Made by a program: the position numbers and the translations under genes. The notes below the pieces were generated by a model. That model worked only from the letters and a program-made list of their open reading frames with translations. It was not told the origin of the DNA and ran no database searches. Of a DNA stretch of 64,000 bases, positions 36,037-45,456 are shown one piece after another (the first letter of the stretch is position 1; each line of letters opens with the position of its first letter). Source of the stretch: Veillonella tobetsuensis (lineage in GTDB: Bacteria; Bacillota; Negativicutes; Veillonellales; Veillonellaceae); assembly GCF_001078375.1 (NCBI RefSeq), contig NZ_BBXI01000014.1:163332-227331 (forward strand), read 5' to 3'.

Positions 36037-36672
36037 TTAAGCGCCTACAAATGGATTATATTGTTTTTCATATCCAATTTGTGTTTCTGGGCCATGTCCT
36101 GGATAGACCATCGTTTCGTCTGGCAATGTATATAATTTTGTTTTAATTGCATCGATTAATGTATCATAATCACCTTCTACAAAATCGGTGCGGCCAATCG
36201 ATTGGTTAAACAAAGTATCGCCTACGAATACGAGGCCGGGCATATAGTAGCATACACCACCTGGCGTGTGCCCTGGCGTCTCATATACTGTTAAATCAAC
36301 GGAACCACAGGTAATGTGATCTCCTTCGCGAACCTCTTCAATGCGCCCCTTCACAATAATCGGTGTAGGATTACTGTAATTGCTCAGATTCAATTCAGGA
36401 TCACTTAGGTATTTCACATCATCATGTTGTATATAAATCGGTATATCATAAGCATCAACAATGCCTTGTACACCACCAATATGATCGCCATGTCCATGTG
36501 TTAAAAGGACTGCTTTAGGCTTTAAATCATATTTTTTTAATGCTTCTAGGACCTCTGTACTAGCGGGGTCGATAATGACTGCTTCCCCAACTTTCTTATC
36601 GCCTATAACATAACAATTTGTTCCTAGCGGACCTAAAGGCATACGCATAAGAACTAGATTAGATGTATCCAT
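36037..36672 (-). CDS. metallo-beta-lactamase-fold hydrolase (GloB/YqgX-like)
   Basis: Predicted metal-dependent hydrolase of 211 residues, probably of the glyoxalase II-like or thioester hydrolase group. The signature HGHGDHIGG is present, with further ligands in TPGHTPGG, GDTLF and the C-terminal HGPETQIGYEK. The ATG shares its first base with the rel stop (TGATG), so it is in the recJ-rel operon. The substrate cannot be named from sequence. Confidence 0.85.
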   Translation of the reverse strand: MDTSNLVLMRMPLGPLGTNCYVIGDKKVGEAVIIDPASTEVLEALKKYDLKPKAVLLTHGHGDHIGGVQGIVDAYDIPIYIQHDDVKYLSDPELNLSNYSNPTPIIVKGRIEEVREGDHITCGSVDLTVYETPGHTPGGVCYYMPGLVFVGDTLFNQSIGRTDFVEGDYDTLIDAIKTKLYTLPDETMVYPGHGPETQIGYEKQYNPFVGA

Positions 36673-38912
36673 CAAGCACCACCTTTGCTACGTTGTACTG
36701 TGTACACTTCACGAATACGACGCAATTTAGTCATAACAAAATCAAGTTGTGAAATATCGCGGATTTCAACGACTATGTTGATAATTACATTTTTAGTATT
36801 TTCAATAACTTTAGCATTCATATTGGTAATGGTAATTTTCAATTCTGAAAGTACGGCCATAACCTCCATGAGAATCCCAGGTCTATCATAGGCTTGAATA
36901 TCAATGCCTACATGGAAGGATTCGCTAGTAGATTCATCCCACGAAACCTCAATCATACGCTCTAAATCTTCCGGTGTGTGACCTAAGCTTGTACAATCAG
37001 AACGATGTACAGAAACACCACGACCTCTCGTGATGTAACCGATAATGTCATCACCTGGTACAGGATTACAGCATTTAGCCATACGAACCATAACCCCTGG
37101 TTCTCCTTTTACGAGAATACCAGTGCCATTTTTCGCCTTTTTGGACCCTTGAACCTTTAGCTTTTCAATGATTTGTTCCGTTGTTTTACGAGAATCTTCA
37201 TGCTCTTTAGATTTCTTATACAGTTCAACAAGACGTAATAAAACTGTGCTGACAGGTATACCACCATAACCACAAGCAGCATACATTTCGTCTTCTGTAC
37301 CCGACTTCAACTGTTTTACAACCTGTTGAATCCGATTATCTGCACAAAGGGCCTTCCAATTATAGTTGAGACGTTTTGCTTCACGTTCAAGAGCCTCAAG
37401 ACCCTTTTCAATATTTTCTTCTTTATTTTCACGTTTAAACCAATTGCGAATCTTATTTTTACTTTCAGAAGACCCTACAATATTAAGCCAATCAAGGCTT
37501 GGTTTACCATTCTTAGACGTGATAATATCAACAATATCGCCATTTTGCAATGTATAGTCAAGGGATACAATTTTTCCATTAACCTTTGCCCCCACACAGC
37601 GATGACCTACATCGGTATGAACCCGGTATGCAAAATCAAGAGGTACGGAACCAATCGGTAATTTAATAACGTCCCCTTTAGGCGTAAAGACAAATACTTC
37701 ACCAGAGAACACATCCAATTTTAAAGCATTCACTAGTTCCTTAGGATTGCTCGTATCTTGCCATTCTAATACTTGACGGAGCCAAGCCACCTTTTGGTCA
37801 AAATCCTTATCGCCATTCTTATTGCCTTCTTTATAGCGCCAATGAGCTGCTACACCATATTCAGATACACGATGCATTTCCCATGTACGAATTTGAATTT
37901 CTACTGGTTGCCCCATCGTGCCGATAACAGTGGTGTGCAAGGATTGATACATGTTAGATTTCGGCATAGAAATATAGTCTTTAAAGCGATATGGCAACGG
38001 TTTCCAAATACTATGAGCAATACCGAGGACGGCATAACAATCCGGAATTGTATCAACGATAACGCGAACAGCCAGCAAATCATAGATTTGAGATAAATCG
38101 CGATTATCCTTTTTCATCTTCTTATAGATGCTGTAAAAATGCTTTGGTCTCCCCTTGATATCGGCCTTGATATGGGCCTCCCCAAGTGCTTTTGTAAGCT
38201 GAACCATCGTATCATTTACAATATCTTCACGGCACTGTCGTTTTTGTTTCATTTGATCCACGAGATCATAGTACTTATCCGGTTCCAAATAACGGAATGA
38301 TAAGTCCTCTAGTTCCCATTTCACATTAAAAATCCCGAGGCGATGTGCCAAAGGTGCGAAGATTTCTAAGGTTTCCTTGGCAATACGTTTTTGTTTATCA
38401 CTACGCATATGTTTCAAAGTACGCATATTGTGCAAACGGTCACCCAATTTAATAACCACTACACGCACGTCCTTTGCCATGGCTAAAATCATCTTGCGAT
38501 AATTTTCCATTTGACGATCTTCTTTAGTTTCGTATTGAAACTGATTTAATTTAGTAACCCCATCAACGAGGAATGCCACTTCGGTACCAAAGAGATTTTC
38601 AATATCTTCCTTGGTATAATCCGTATCTTCCACTACATCATGTAACAAAGCTGCAATAAGTGTAATATGATCGATTTGCAAATGTGCCAAAATTTCAGCC
38701 ACCGCAAGAGGATGCATGATATACGGTTCACCAGAGGCTCTAAATTGACCTTCATGAGCCTTGTCTGCAAGGGTGAAAGCCTTCATAATTTGTTCGCACT
38801 CATCATCCCCTAGATACGAATGCACATAATCCATAAAATCTTTTAAGGCCACTTCTTTATTAAAGCCTTTTTGTTCAACTAAGGCTTTACCTTCTTCATT
38901 TATGGTCATCAT
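36672..38912 (-). CDS. rel: bifunctional (p)ppGpp synthetase/hydrolase
   Basis: Stringent-response enzyme of 746 residues that makes and degrades (p)ppGpp. The HD hydrolase domain keeps HDVVEDT (91-97), so hydrolysis should be active. The synthetase domain includes RGRPKHFYSIYKKM-like text and YQSLHTTVIG. The TGS domain (VFTPKGDVIKLP) and C-terminal ACT domain (YDRPGILMEVMAVLSE) complete the long RSH form. The ATG overlaps the recJ stop (ATGA) and has AGGAGG upstream. Confidence 0.96.
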   Translation of the reverse strand: MMTINEEGKALVEQKGFNKEVALKDFMDYVHSYLGDDECEQIMKAFTLADKAHEGQFRASGEPYIMHPLAVAEILAHLQIDHITLIAALLHDVVEDTDYTKEDIENLFGTEVAFLVDGVTKLNQFQYETKEDRQMENYRKMILAMAKDVRVVVIKLGDRLHNMRTLKHMRSDKQKRIAKETLEIFAPLAHRLGIFNVKWELEDLSFRYLEPDKYYDLVDQMKQKRQCREDIVNDTMVQLTKALGEAHIKADIKGRPKHFYSIYKKMKKDNRDLSQIYDLLAVRVIVDTIPDCYAVLGIAHSIWKPLPYRFKDYISMPKSNMYQSLHTTVIGTMGQPVEIQIRTWEMHRVSEYGVAAHWRYKEGNKNGDKDFDQKVAWLRQVLEWQDTSNPKELVNALKLDVFSGEVFVFTPKGDVIKLPIGSVPLDFAYRVHTDVGHRCVGAKVNGKIVSLDYTLQNGDIVDIITSKNGKPSLDWLNIVGSSESKNKIRNWFKRENKEENIEKGLEALEREAKRLNYNWKALCADNRIQQVVKQLKSGTEDEMYAACGYGGIPVSTVLLRLVELYKKSKEHEDSRKTTEQIIEKLKVQGSKKAKNGTGILVKGEPGVMVRMAKCCNPVPGDDIIGYITRGRGVSVHRSDCTSLGHTPEDLERMIEVSWDESTSESFHVGIDIQAYDRPGILMEVMAVLSELKITITNMNAKVIENTKNVIINIVVEIRDISQLDFVMTKLRRIREVYTVQRSKGGA

Positions 38913-40906
38913 GGTATCACCTCCTGCTGACTATACGTTATAAACGTAACGGATGTGGTCAAATCAAGTTTTCCGTTAATTACATTCCAACGAATCATGG
39001 TTTGTCCACTATCACTAGTTTCTTCACTAATAATGCCTAATTCTTTAAACACATCAAGGGCCATCAAAGCTGATACACCATTTTGATCAGATGGCTTGCG
39101 GCGCAAAATCTCTTGCTCTACATAGTATAAAGAATTCGCACCACCTTTTAAGGATAGGCGTACGATTGTATAAATCTCACGCAAACCTTCCGGAGTAAGA
39201 TGAATTGGTTCCTCAACTATAGGCTCTATATCTTGAATCATAAGTTGCGGTGATACAAAACCTTGCCACTCATTTTTTTGAAGTGTGAATGCGACTTTCA
39301 CATTCATGCCTTGAAAAATATGTCTGAATAAATCTGGTCGATTCCATGCGATAGCATCAACAGTACCATTGGCCGTTTCTAAAATCACCTTACAATGATT
39401 TTTAAGCTGTCCCATGAGCATAATATTTTCTACCTTAGCATCCATAACACCGAATATAGGCGTACTATTACCCATACCATATGGTTCTAATGCAGACACT
39501 CTATCTACAATATCAACATCTATATCATCTACAGGCAAGGTAGCATCAATAGATACAACGGGGATATACTCATCAGCCGATACATGAGCCTTACAATACT
39601 CGGTTAATCGATGTCGCAATTCATCAATACAATTAGCATCGATACTAAATCCTGCTGCGGCGGCATGACCACCAAACTGAATTAATATATCCTCACAGGA
39701 TTTTAGTGCATTATAAATATTAAATCCATCAATACTGCGACAAGAGCCCTTTCCTACGCCTTTATCAACACTAATAACAAAGGTAGGCTTATAAAACTCC
39801 TCTACCAAACGTGATGCGACGATGCCGATAACGCCAGGGTGCCATTCCTCACCGGATACAACTGTTACATAATCAGCGAGATGCCCTTGAGCGGCCACAT
39901 TAGCACGTGCTTCTTCATGAATAGAGCGCTCTATTTCTTGGCGTTCTATATTTGTCTCATGTAGTTCTTGCGCAATAGCTTCTGCTAAATCCACATCATC
40001 TGTAACAAGCAGTTCTACAGCACGTGTGGCATGTGTAACGCGGCCGGCTGCATTCAAACGGGGCGCTAAAGTGAATCCAATATGTCCTGCTGTAACAGTT
40101 TTATCATGTAACCCTGCTACTTCAATGAGTTTATGAATCCCAAGATTAGGCAACTCATTCATCTTTTTAAGACCAGCTTGAACGATGATGCGGTTTTCTC
40201 CTACTAAAGGCACCACATCTGCTACTGTACCCAAGGCAACGATATCTAAATCCTCAAGATACCATTCGCCATGTTGACGTAACCATAGTGCTTGGCATAA
40301 TTTTAAAGCTACCCCAACGCCAGATAGGTTTTTATCTGCATACGGACAATCTGGCTGTTTATGATTGATAACAGCTCGTGCTGGCGGAATTTGAGGCGGT
40401 GCCGTATGATGATCTGTAATAATAATATCGAGGCGGTCACAAACAGCTTGTACAATATCATAAGAGCTAATACCACAGTCCACCGTAATAACTAATGCAG
40501 CACCATCAGAGATAATATGTTCTAAAGCCTCTAAATTTAGGCCATAACCTTCACTTTGGCGTTCTGGTATGTAATAACTTACATCGGCCCCCAACCTTAC
40601 TAGAAAACGATATAAGAGAGATGTAGCCGTAATACCATCTACATCGTAGTCACCATAAACGACAATAGGTTTTCTAGTTTCAATGGTTTCAAGAACAAGG
40701 GCAACCGCTGTTTCCATATCCTTTAATGTAAAGGGATCTAACAAATCATCGAGGGTACCCTCTAGAAAACAATGGCCTTCGTTGACATCAATACCACGAT
40801 TTACCATCAACCGTGCCACGATAGGATTTACACCGAGTTCACGGATTAATGTATTCTCTTTTTCTACATTCCTTGGCATAATATGCCAACGTTTCTTTTT
40901 CATCAT
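38909..40906 (-). CDS. recJ: single-stranded-DNA-specific exonuclease RecJ
   Basis: 5'-3' ssDNA exonuclease in recombination and repair, 665 residues. DHH-family motifs: DYDVDG (86-91), DCG (143-145), DHH (165-167), and the DHHA1 GGHAAAAGFSI. Start ATG ATG at 40906, with GAGG upstream. The preceding 285-base gap holds no gene but a Fur-like site and the hydG terminator. First gene of recJ-rel-hydrolase. Confidence 0.95.
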   Translation of the reverse strand: MMKKKRWHIMPRNVEKENTLIRELGVNPIVARLMVNRGIDVNEGHCFLEGTLDDLLDPFTLKDMETAVALVLETIETRKPIVVYGDYDVDGITATSLLYRFLVRLGADVSYYIPERQSEGYGLNLEALEHIISDGAALVITVDCGISSYDIVQAVCDRLDIIITDHHTAPPQIPPARAVINHKQPDCPYADKNLSGVGVALKLCQALWLRQHGEWYLEDLDIVALGTVADVVPLVGENRIIVQAGLKKMNELPNLGIHKLIEVAGLHDKTVTAGHIGFTLAPRLNAAGRVTHATRAVELLVTDDVDLAEAIAQELHETNIERQEIERSIHEEARANVAAQGHLADYVTVVSGEEWHPGVIGIVASRLVEEFYKPTFVISVDKGVGKGSCRSIDGFNIYNALKSCEDILIQFGGHAAAAGFSIDANCIDELRHRLTEYCKAHVSADEYIPVVSIDATLPVDDIDVDIVDRVSALEPYGMGNSTPIFGVMDAKVENIMLMGQLKNHCKVILETANGTVDAIAWNRPDLFRHIFQGMNVKVAFTLQKNEWQGFVSPQLMIQDIEPIVEEPIHLTPEGLREIYTIVRLSLKGGANSLYYVEQEILRRKPSDQNGVSALMALDVFKELGIISEETSDSGQTMIRWNVINGKLDLTTSVTFITYSQQEVIP

Positions 40907-40994
40907 TCCATCCTCGGTAAAATATATTACAAGATATACAATATCATTATATTTTCGTTAAGTTTATAATCAATATCAATAAATTTAATATATG

Positions 40995-41010
40995 TATTAT
41001 CATTATCAAT
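40995..41010. promoter_or_regulatory. Fur-box-like sequence upstream of recJ
   Basis: The minus strand reads TTGATAATGATAATACA, containing two perfect GATAAT hexamers of the classical Fur box. It lies about 90 bases before the recJ ATG. Confidence 0.5.
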
Positions 41011-41088
41011 TTCTTACATTATACTATAAACATCCATATAAATAAAGGGTTTTATCTGTATCTTTCATATGAAATTCACTTGTTTTTC

Positions 41089-41135
41089 TCAACAAAACAG
41101 CACTGCTTATTATCATTATCATAATAAGCAGTGCT
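41089..41135 (-). terminator. hydG terminator with Fur-box-like loop
   Basis: Arms AGCACTGCTTATTA and TAATAAGCAGTGCT pair perfectly over 14 bp and are followed by GTTTTGTTG on the minus strand. The 9-base loop plus arm edges spell TGATAATGATAATA, the same text as the Fur-like site about 110 bases downstream. Confidence 0.8.
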
Positions 41136-41191
41136 TGTTTATATCAGTTTATACTATTTTTGCATGAACATTAAAATACAAATATTGTTAA

Positions 41192-42610
41192 TTAGAAACG
41201 GAAATCTCGTTTCCCGTCTTCCATTTGTGCAATATAAGCTTTGGCTTTTTCTTTTACCAAGTCGTTTTTGATATTTTCTAACTGTGCTTCTATAACTTTA
41301 GCACCATGTTCTTTGGTATGTTCATCGCCATAGTCCATAATGTATTCATTTAATGTCATCAATGCATTTGGTTGGCAACAATTGTGAATTTGGCCCGATT
41401 TGGCCAAGGCCATGAATCGGTCACCGGTGCGACCTGCGCGATAACACGCAGTACAGAAGCTTGGTACGTAACCCAGTTCGAGTAACCAATCCACGATTTC
41501 ATCTAAAGTACGCGTATCACTACGATCAAATTGAGCCGAATTATCTTCTGGTTTCTCTTCTTCTTTATAGCCACCTACACTAGTACGAGAGCCGCCACTG
41601 ATTTGGGAAATCCCCAGTGCTAAACCACGCTCACGCATTTCCTGTGTTTCACGAGTAGACATAATCATACCAGCATATGGTGCAGACACACGAATGAGGG
41701 CTACGATTTTTTCAAATACATCATCAGGTACAGCATTGCTAAAATCATCTACATCAATATCATCAGCCGGACAAATACGAGGTACAGAAATCGTATGTGG
41801 ACCTACGCCAAATACGGCTTCTAAATGTTCGGCATGCATCAACAAGCCTACAAAATCATATTTATAGTGCTCCAATCCATAAAGAACACCAATACCTACA
41901 TCATCAATACCACCTTGCATAGCTCGATCCATCGCCTCCGTATGGTAGGCGTAGTCGCTCTTAGGTCCTGTTGGATGTAGTGCTTCATAGTTTTCTTTAT
42001 TATACGTTTCTTGGAATAATGTATAGGTACCAATACCTGCATCGTGAAGTTTTTTATAATCCTCTACGGAACATGCCGCAATATTTACATTAACACGGCG
42101 TATTTCACCATTTTTGTTCTTAATACTGTAAATAGTTTTAATGGATTCCAAAATATATTCAAGAGGATTATTGAGTGGATCTTCACCAGACTCAATAACG
42201 ATACGCTTATGGCCCATCGCTTCTAAGGCAATAACCTCTTCTCTAATTTGGTCCTGTGTAAGTTTCTTACGCTTAATATCTCTATTTTTAGAATGATAAG
42301 GACAATACACACATCCATTGATACAGTAATTAGACAAATATAATGGTGCAAACAATACGATGCGATCACCATAAATAGCTTTTTTGATGTCCTTCGCTAA
42401 TGCAAAAAGCTTTTCCTTATAATCAGGTAATGGACATTCTAACAATACAGCTGCTTCTCTGTGATTTAAGCCCTTAAAGGTAGCTGCTTTTGCTAAAATT
42501 TGATCTAATAATTCGCGATTTTCTTTATTTTCCTCTGCATAAGCAAGGGTATCAAGAATTTCTTGATGAGAAATAAATTCCTCCGCCTTAGGAGACTTTA
42601 CATCATACAT
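41192..42610 (-). CDS. hydG: [FeFe]-hydrogenase H-cluster maturase HydG
   Basis: Radical-SAM tyrosine lyase that supplies CO and cyanide for the H-cluster. It has 472 residues. The N-terminal cluster is Cys96, Cys100 and Cys103 (CINGCVYCPYH). The C-terminal auxiliary-cluster motif CTACYRAGRTGDRFM with a later HNCCQPNA separates HydG from ThiH. HydE, HydF and the hydrogenase itself are not in the window. It stands alone between a Fur-like terminator and the fetAB genes. The nearby hya operon is [NiFe] and does not need HydG. Confidence 0.93.
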   Translation of the reverse strand: MYDVKSPKAEEFISHQEILDTLAYAEENKENRELLDQILAKAATFKGLNHREAAVLLECPLPDYKEKLFALAKDIKKAIYGDRIVLFAPLYLSNYCINGCVYCPYHSKNRDIKRKKLTQDQIREEVIALEAMGHKRIVIESGEDPLNNPLEYILESIKTIYSIKNKNGEIRRVNVNIAACSVEDYKKLHDAGIGTYTLFQETYNKENYEALHPTGPKSDYAYHTEAMDRAMQGGIDDVGIGVLYGLEHYKYDFVGLLMHAEHLEAVFGVGPHTISVPRICPADDIDVDDFSNAVPDDVFEKIVALIRVSAPYAGMIMSTRETQEMRERGLALGISQISGGSRTSVGGYKEEEKPEDNSAQFDRSDTRTLDEIVDWLLELGYVPSFCTACYRAGRTGDRFMALAKSGQIHNCCQPNALMTLNEYIMDYGDEHTKEHGAKVIEAQLENIKNDLVKEKAKAYIAQMEDGKRDFRF

Positions 42611-42762
42611 AGTACTTACCTCAAATCTTTCTACCGGGTATCTACCCCATTTTTAAGTGTATGAAAGTATATGCCAACCATAAAACTGGTATTTCACTGA
42701 TACTGTTCATAGTATACCACTATTCCTACTAAAAAACATAGGAATTTAAAATATATTCTATA

Positions 42763-43527
42763 TTATTTATTCAGTTGATTGCGCTTATTAAAAAACCCCT
42801 TGTAAGCTAATTGGCAGGCGATAAAGCAAGCTATGGATATCGTCGATAAAGACATAAAGGTTACAATCATTTGGTATTTTACAGCCTCTAATGGTGGCAT
42901 ACCAGCTAAAATAAGACCGGTCATCATACCTGGTAACGCTACTATCCCTAATGTTTTAGCACTATCTATAGTCGGCTGTAAACCAGTCTTTATAACATCT
43001 CGTATGATTGCCTTAGATGCTTGTTTAGGCGTACTCCCCAAGGCGAGTTTAATCTCAACCTCTTGTTGACGTAACTCAAAGTTTGACAGTAGTTGACGGT
43101 AGCAAAGACCTATAGCAACCATAGCACCACTAATGACCATCCCACCAACAGGAATCAGCTGATACGCAGTAAAGCTAAGAATACCGGTTAACAGTAAAAT
43201 CGATAAGGTAATACTAGCACCTACGGTTATAGCAAACCAAGAAATCCATAGCGCATGAGGTATCCCAGCCCCACGTTTAGAAGCATTATAAGCTGCATTA
43301 ACAGCCATAAAGCCCAACAATCCAATTATAAATATAGGGCTTTCAGTACTAAAAATATAGGACAAAATAAGTCCTATAATCAAAAGTTGAATAGATGCAC
43401 GTACGGCACTTATGAAAATGTCATTCTCTAATTTTAATTCTTGCCGATAGGACATTAGCATACTAATAACTACCAGTACAGACGCTAGGCATAAAGATGT
43501 AGTAGAGATAGTTTGAAATTGACTCAT
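42763..43527 (-). CDS. fetB: FetB-type ABC exporter permease (UPF0014)
   Basis: Membrane protein of 254 residues with about six to seven helices. The family motifs are RASIQLLIIG near residue 44, GMVISGAMVAIGLCYRQL, EIKLALGSTPKQAS and the conserved GMMTGLILAGMPPLEAVKYQ. FetAB of E. coli exports iron. The start overlaps the fetA stop (ATGA). The 152-base gap before hydG shows no clear terminator, so partial cotranscription with hydG is possible. Confidence 0.87.
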   Translation of the reverse strand: MSQFQTISTTSLCLASVLVVISMLMSYRQELKLENDIFISAVRASIQLLIIGLILSYIFSTESPIFIIGLLGFMAVNAAYNASKRGAGIPHALWISWFAITVGASITLSILLLTGILSFTAYQLIPVGGMVISGAMVAIGLCYRQLLSNFELRQQEVEIKLALGSTPKQASKAIIRDVIKTGLQPTIDSAKTLGIVALPGMMTGLILAGMPPLEAVKYQMIVTFMSLSTISIACFIACQLAYKGFFNKRNQLNK

Positions 43528-44180
43528 CGCAATACCTCCTCTTTTGCTATCGATCCATCTATAATAGTGATGCGCCGATTAGCAGAGCGCAAACTTTGTT
43601 CCTCATTATGTGTAATAGATACTATGGTTATCCCATTTTTATATAGCTCATCAATAACTTGCTCTACAATAGCTGTATTAACTGAATCTAATGCAGAGGT
43701 CACCTCATCTAAGAGCAATACTTTAGGTTCAAATATAAGACTACGAATGAGGCAAATCCGTTGCATTTCACCGCCAGATAATTCATCATTGTGACGCTCA
43801 AAATACTCCATAGGCATATGAAGCAAATCAAAGAGCAATTTGATGCGCTCCATATCTGGTTTCATACCGCGAATATCATAAGGAAACAAAATATTGCGAC
43901 GCACTGTTTTAGCAAATAAATAAGGTCGTTGAAAGCAGTACCCTACCTCTTTACGATAACTTTCAGGTTCTATAGCAGTTAAATTCCGACCATTATATGT
44001 GATACTACCTAATGTAGGACTAATCAAATCGCTACACAATTTTAAAAGTGTACTTTTACCACTACCTGAAGGACCTACAATAGTAAGATAATCCCCTTCA
44101 TTTACAGCTAGAGATACATTACGAATAATAGTTTTGTCTTTTACAGCATAGGATATATTAGATAATTCTAATAATGCCAT
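43524..44180 (-). CDS. fetA: FetA-type ABC exporter ATP-binding protein
   Basis: ATPase partner of FetB, 218 residues. Walker A GPSGSGKST (36-44), Q loop YCFQRPYLF, signature LSGGEMQR, Walker B VLLLDEVTSALD and the switch histidine in SITHNEEQ are all intact. The pairing with an UPF0014 permease identifies it. Iron export is a family-based inference, supported by the Fur-like sites in the same neighbourhood. Confidence 0.88.
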   Translation of the reverse strand: MALLELSNISYAVKDKTIIRNVSLAVNEGDYLTIVGPSGSGKSTLLKLCSDLISPTLGSITYNGRNLTAIEPESYRKEVGYCFQRPYLFAKTVRRNILFPYDIRGMKPDMERIKLLFDLLHMPMEYFERHNDELSGGEMQRICLIRSLIFEPKVLLLDEVTSALDSVNTAIVEQVIDELYKNGITIVSITHNEEQSLRSANRRITIIDGSIAKEEVLR

Positions 44181-44271
44181 AATATCTCCCTTCCAATTCC
44201 AAAACGTCAGAATAGATTTGATAATTACTTTAAATTATAGTATATCAAGGCCACTCATACCATAGGAAAAA

Positions 44272-44305
44272 CAAAAAATCCCTAGTGGAAAACCACTAGG
44301 GATTA
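44272..44305 (-). terminator. terminator of rplU-prp-rpmA
   Basis: Minus-strand perfect hairpin AATCCCTAGTGG-TTTT-CCACTAGGGATT running into TTTTTTG, 16 bases after the rpmA stop. Confidence 0.93.
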
Positions 44306-44320
44306 ATAGTCTTTGTAAAA

Positions 44321-44605
44321 TTAAGCTTCTACAGGGTATACGCTAACTTTACGGTTATAACGACCAGCACGTTCAAATGCTACTTTACCAGGCACAAGTG
44401 CGAATAAAGTGTCATCTTTACCGATACCTACGTTAGTACCAGGGTGGAAGTGAGTACCACGTTGACGAACGATGATGTTACCGCTCTTTACGATGGAACC
44501 ATCATGGCATTTAACACCAAGACGTTTAGATTCACTATCACGACCGTTACGAGTACTGGACACACCTTTTTTATGTGCGAACAATTGCAAATCAAAAGTA
44601 AACAT
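44321..44605 (-). CDS. rpmA: 50S ribosomal protein L27 with cleavable N terminus
   Basis: Ribosomal protein of 94 residues near the peptidyl-transferase centre. The N terminus MFTFDLQLF precedes [15 protein letters not shown]. In Firmicutes this extension is removed by the protease Prp to expose the functional N terminus, and prp is the gene just upstream. The ATG at 44605 has AGGAGG at good distance; an ATG three codons earlier is rejected. Confidence 0.97.
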   Translation of the reverse strand: MFTFDLQLFAHKKGVSSTRNGRDSESKRLGVKCHDGSIVKSGNIIVRQRGTHFHPGTNVGIGKDDTLFALVPGKVAFERAGRYNRKVSVYPVEA

Positions 44606-44617
44606 TAAGTTCACCTC

Positions 44618-44932
44618 CTATATTTCGTGTATTTGGACAAACTCTGGATATTGACGGCTAATCTCCTCTAAACCGAGAATCATAGTCCCCAGAATATCCT
44701 GTCCACTCTGGTTAATCGTACCAGAGAGAACCATATCACATTGACCTTCGCTATTCGTATATTCCCCTTCTTGCTGAGCAATTCGGGTAAGTCCTAACAT
44801 TGCCGTTGCTGACAAGGCAGACACTGCAGCACATACGATATCGAAGCCATGATCATCATATCCTGCGTGACCGGACATGTGACAACCAATGACTTGGCCA
44901 TCACTATTCCGCTGGATTCCAATGGAAACCAT
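44618..44932 (-). CDS. prp: L27-processing cysteine protease Prp (YsxB family)
   Basis: Cytosolic cysteine protease of 104 residues that trims L27 before ribosome assembly. Catalytic His22 and Cys34 sit in the family motif GHAGYDDHGFDIVCAAVSAL. It lies between rplU and rpmA, two bases after the rplU stop, and has no strong ribosome site of its own, so coupling to rplU is likely. Confidence 0.93.
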   Translation of the reverse strand: MVSIGIQRNSDGQVIGCHMSGHAGYDDHGFDIVCAAVSALSATAMLGLTRIAQQEGEYTNSEGQCDMVLSGTINQSGQDILGTMILGLEEISRQYPEFVQIHEI

Positions 44933-44934
44933 AA

Positions 44935-45246
44935 TTAAGCTTGGATAGATTCAATACGAACTTTTGTGAACGGTTGACGATGACCTTGACGACGACGGTA
45001 GTTGGATTTAGCTTTGTATTTGAATACTAAGATTTTTTTACCTTTACCATGCTCAAGAACTGTACCTGTAACTTTTGCACCGTTTACAAGAGGAGCGCCA
45101 ACTTTAACGTCGCCGTCATTCACTACAGTCAAAACTTCTTCGAATGTAACGGACTCGTTAGCAGCTGCTTCCAATTTTTCGATAGTAATTACATCGCCTT
45201 CAGCAACGCGATATTGTTTACCACCAGTTTTAATAATTGCGTACAT
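44935..45246 (-). CDS. rplU: 50S ribosomal protein L21
   Basis: Ribosomal protein of 103 residues that binds 23S r[21 protein letters not shown] at the N terminus and the basic [19 protein letters not shown] near the C terminus are diagnostic. AGGAGGTG precedes the ATG. First gene of the rplU-prp-rpmA operon, behind a structured leader and a near-consensus promoter. Confidence 0.97.
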   Translation of the reverse strand: MYAIIKTGGKQYRVAEGDVITIEKLEAAANESVTFEEVLTVVNDGDVKVGAPLVNGAKVTGTVLEHGKGKKILVFKYKAKSNYRRRQGHRQPFTKVRIESIQA

Positions 45247-45360
45247 GAGAACACCTCCTTGTTATCGAACTCGCTGAATTCGGTATCCCGACCCGAACTT
45301 CGGTCGGGCGTTTAAACCTGCTTCACGCGGATTGCAAAGTTCAGTAAACCGAACTAATAC
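45247..45360 (-). promoter_or_regulatory. L21 leader (autoregulatory 5' UTR)
   Basis: The transcript leader of about 114 nt contains the hairpin CCCGACCGAAGTTCGGGTCGGG-like stem (about 45285-45306). Upstream lies GGTTTACTGAACTTTGCAATCC, and the leader ends with AACAAGGAGGTG. This agrees with the Firmicute ribosomal L21 leader, where L21 is thought to bind its own mRNA. The identification is by position and motif resemblance. Confidence 0.72.
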
Positions 45361-45366
45361 TGATAT

Positions 45367-45395
45367 AGTATATCGTATTTAACCATTCATGTCAA
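45367..45395 (-). promoter_or_regulatory. rplU operon promoter
   Basis: TTGACA, exact 17-base spacer, TATACT on the minus strand. The start is expected near 45360. Confidence 0.88.
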
Positions 45396-45456
45396 ACAAA
45401 ATCCAGTATAAACTGCTCAATTTCTAGGACTTTCATATATATACAACATCTGTAAA

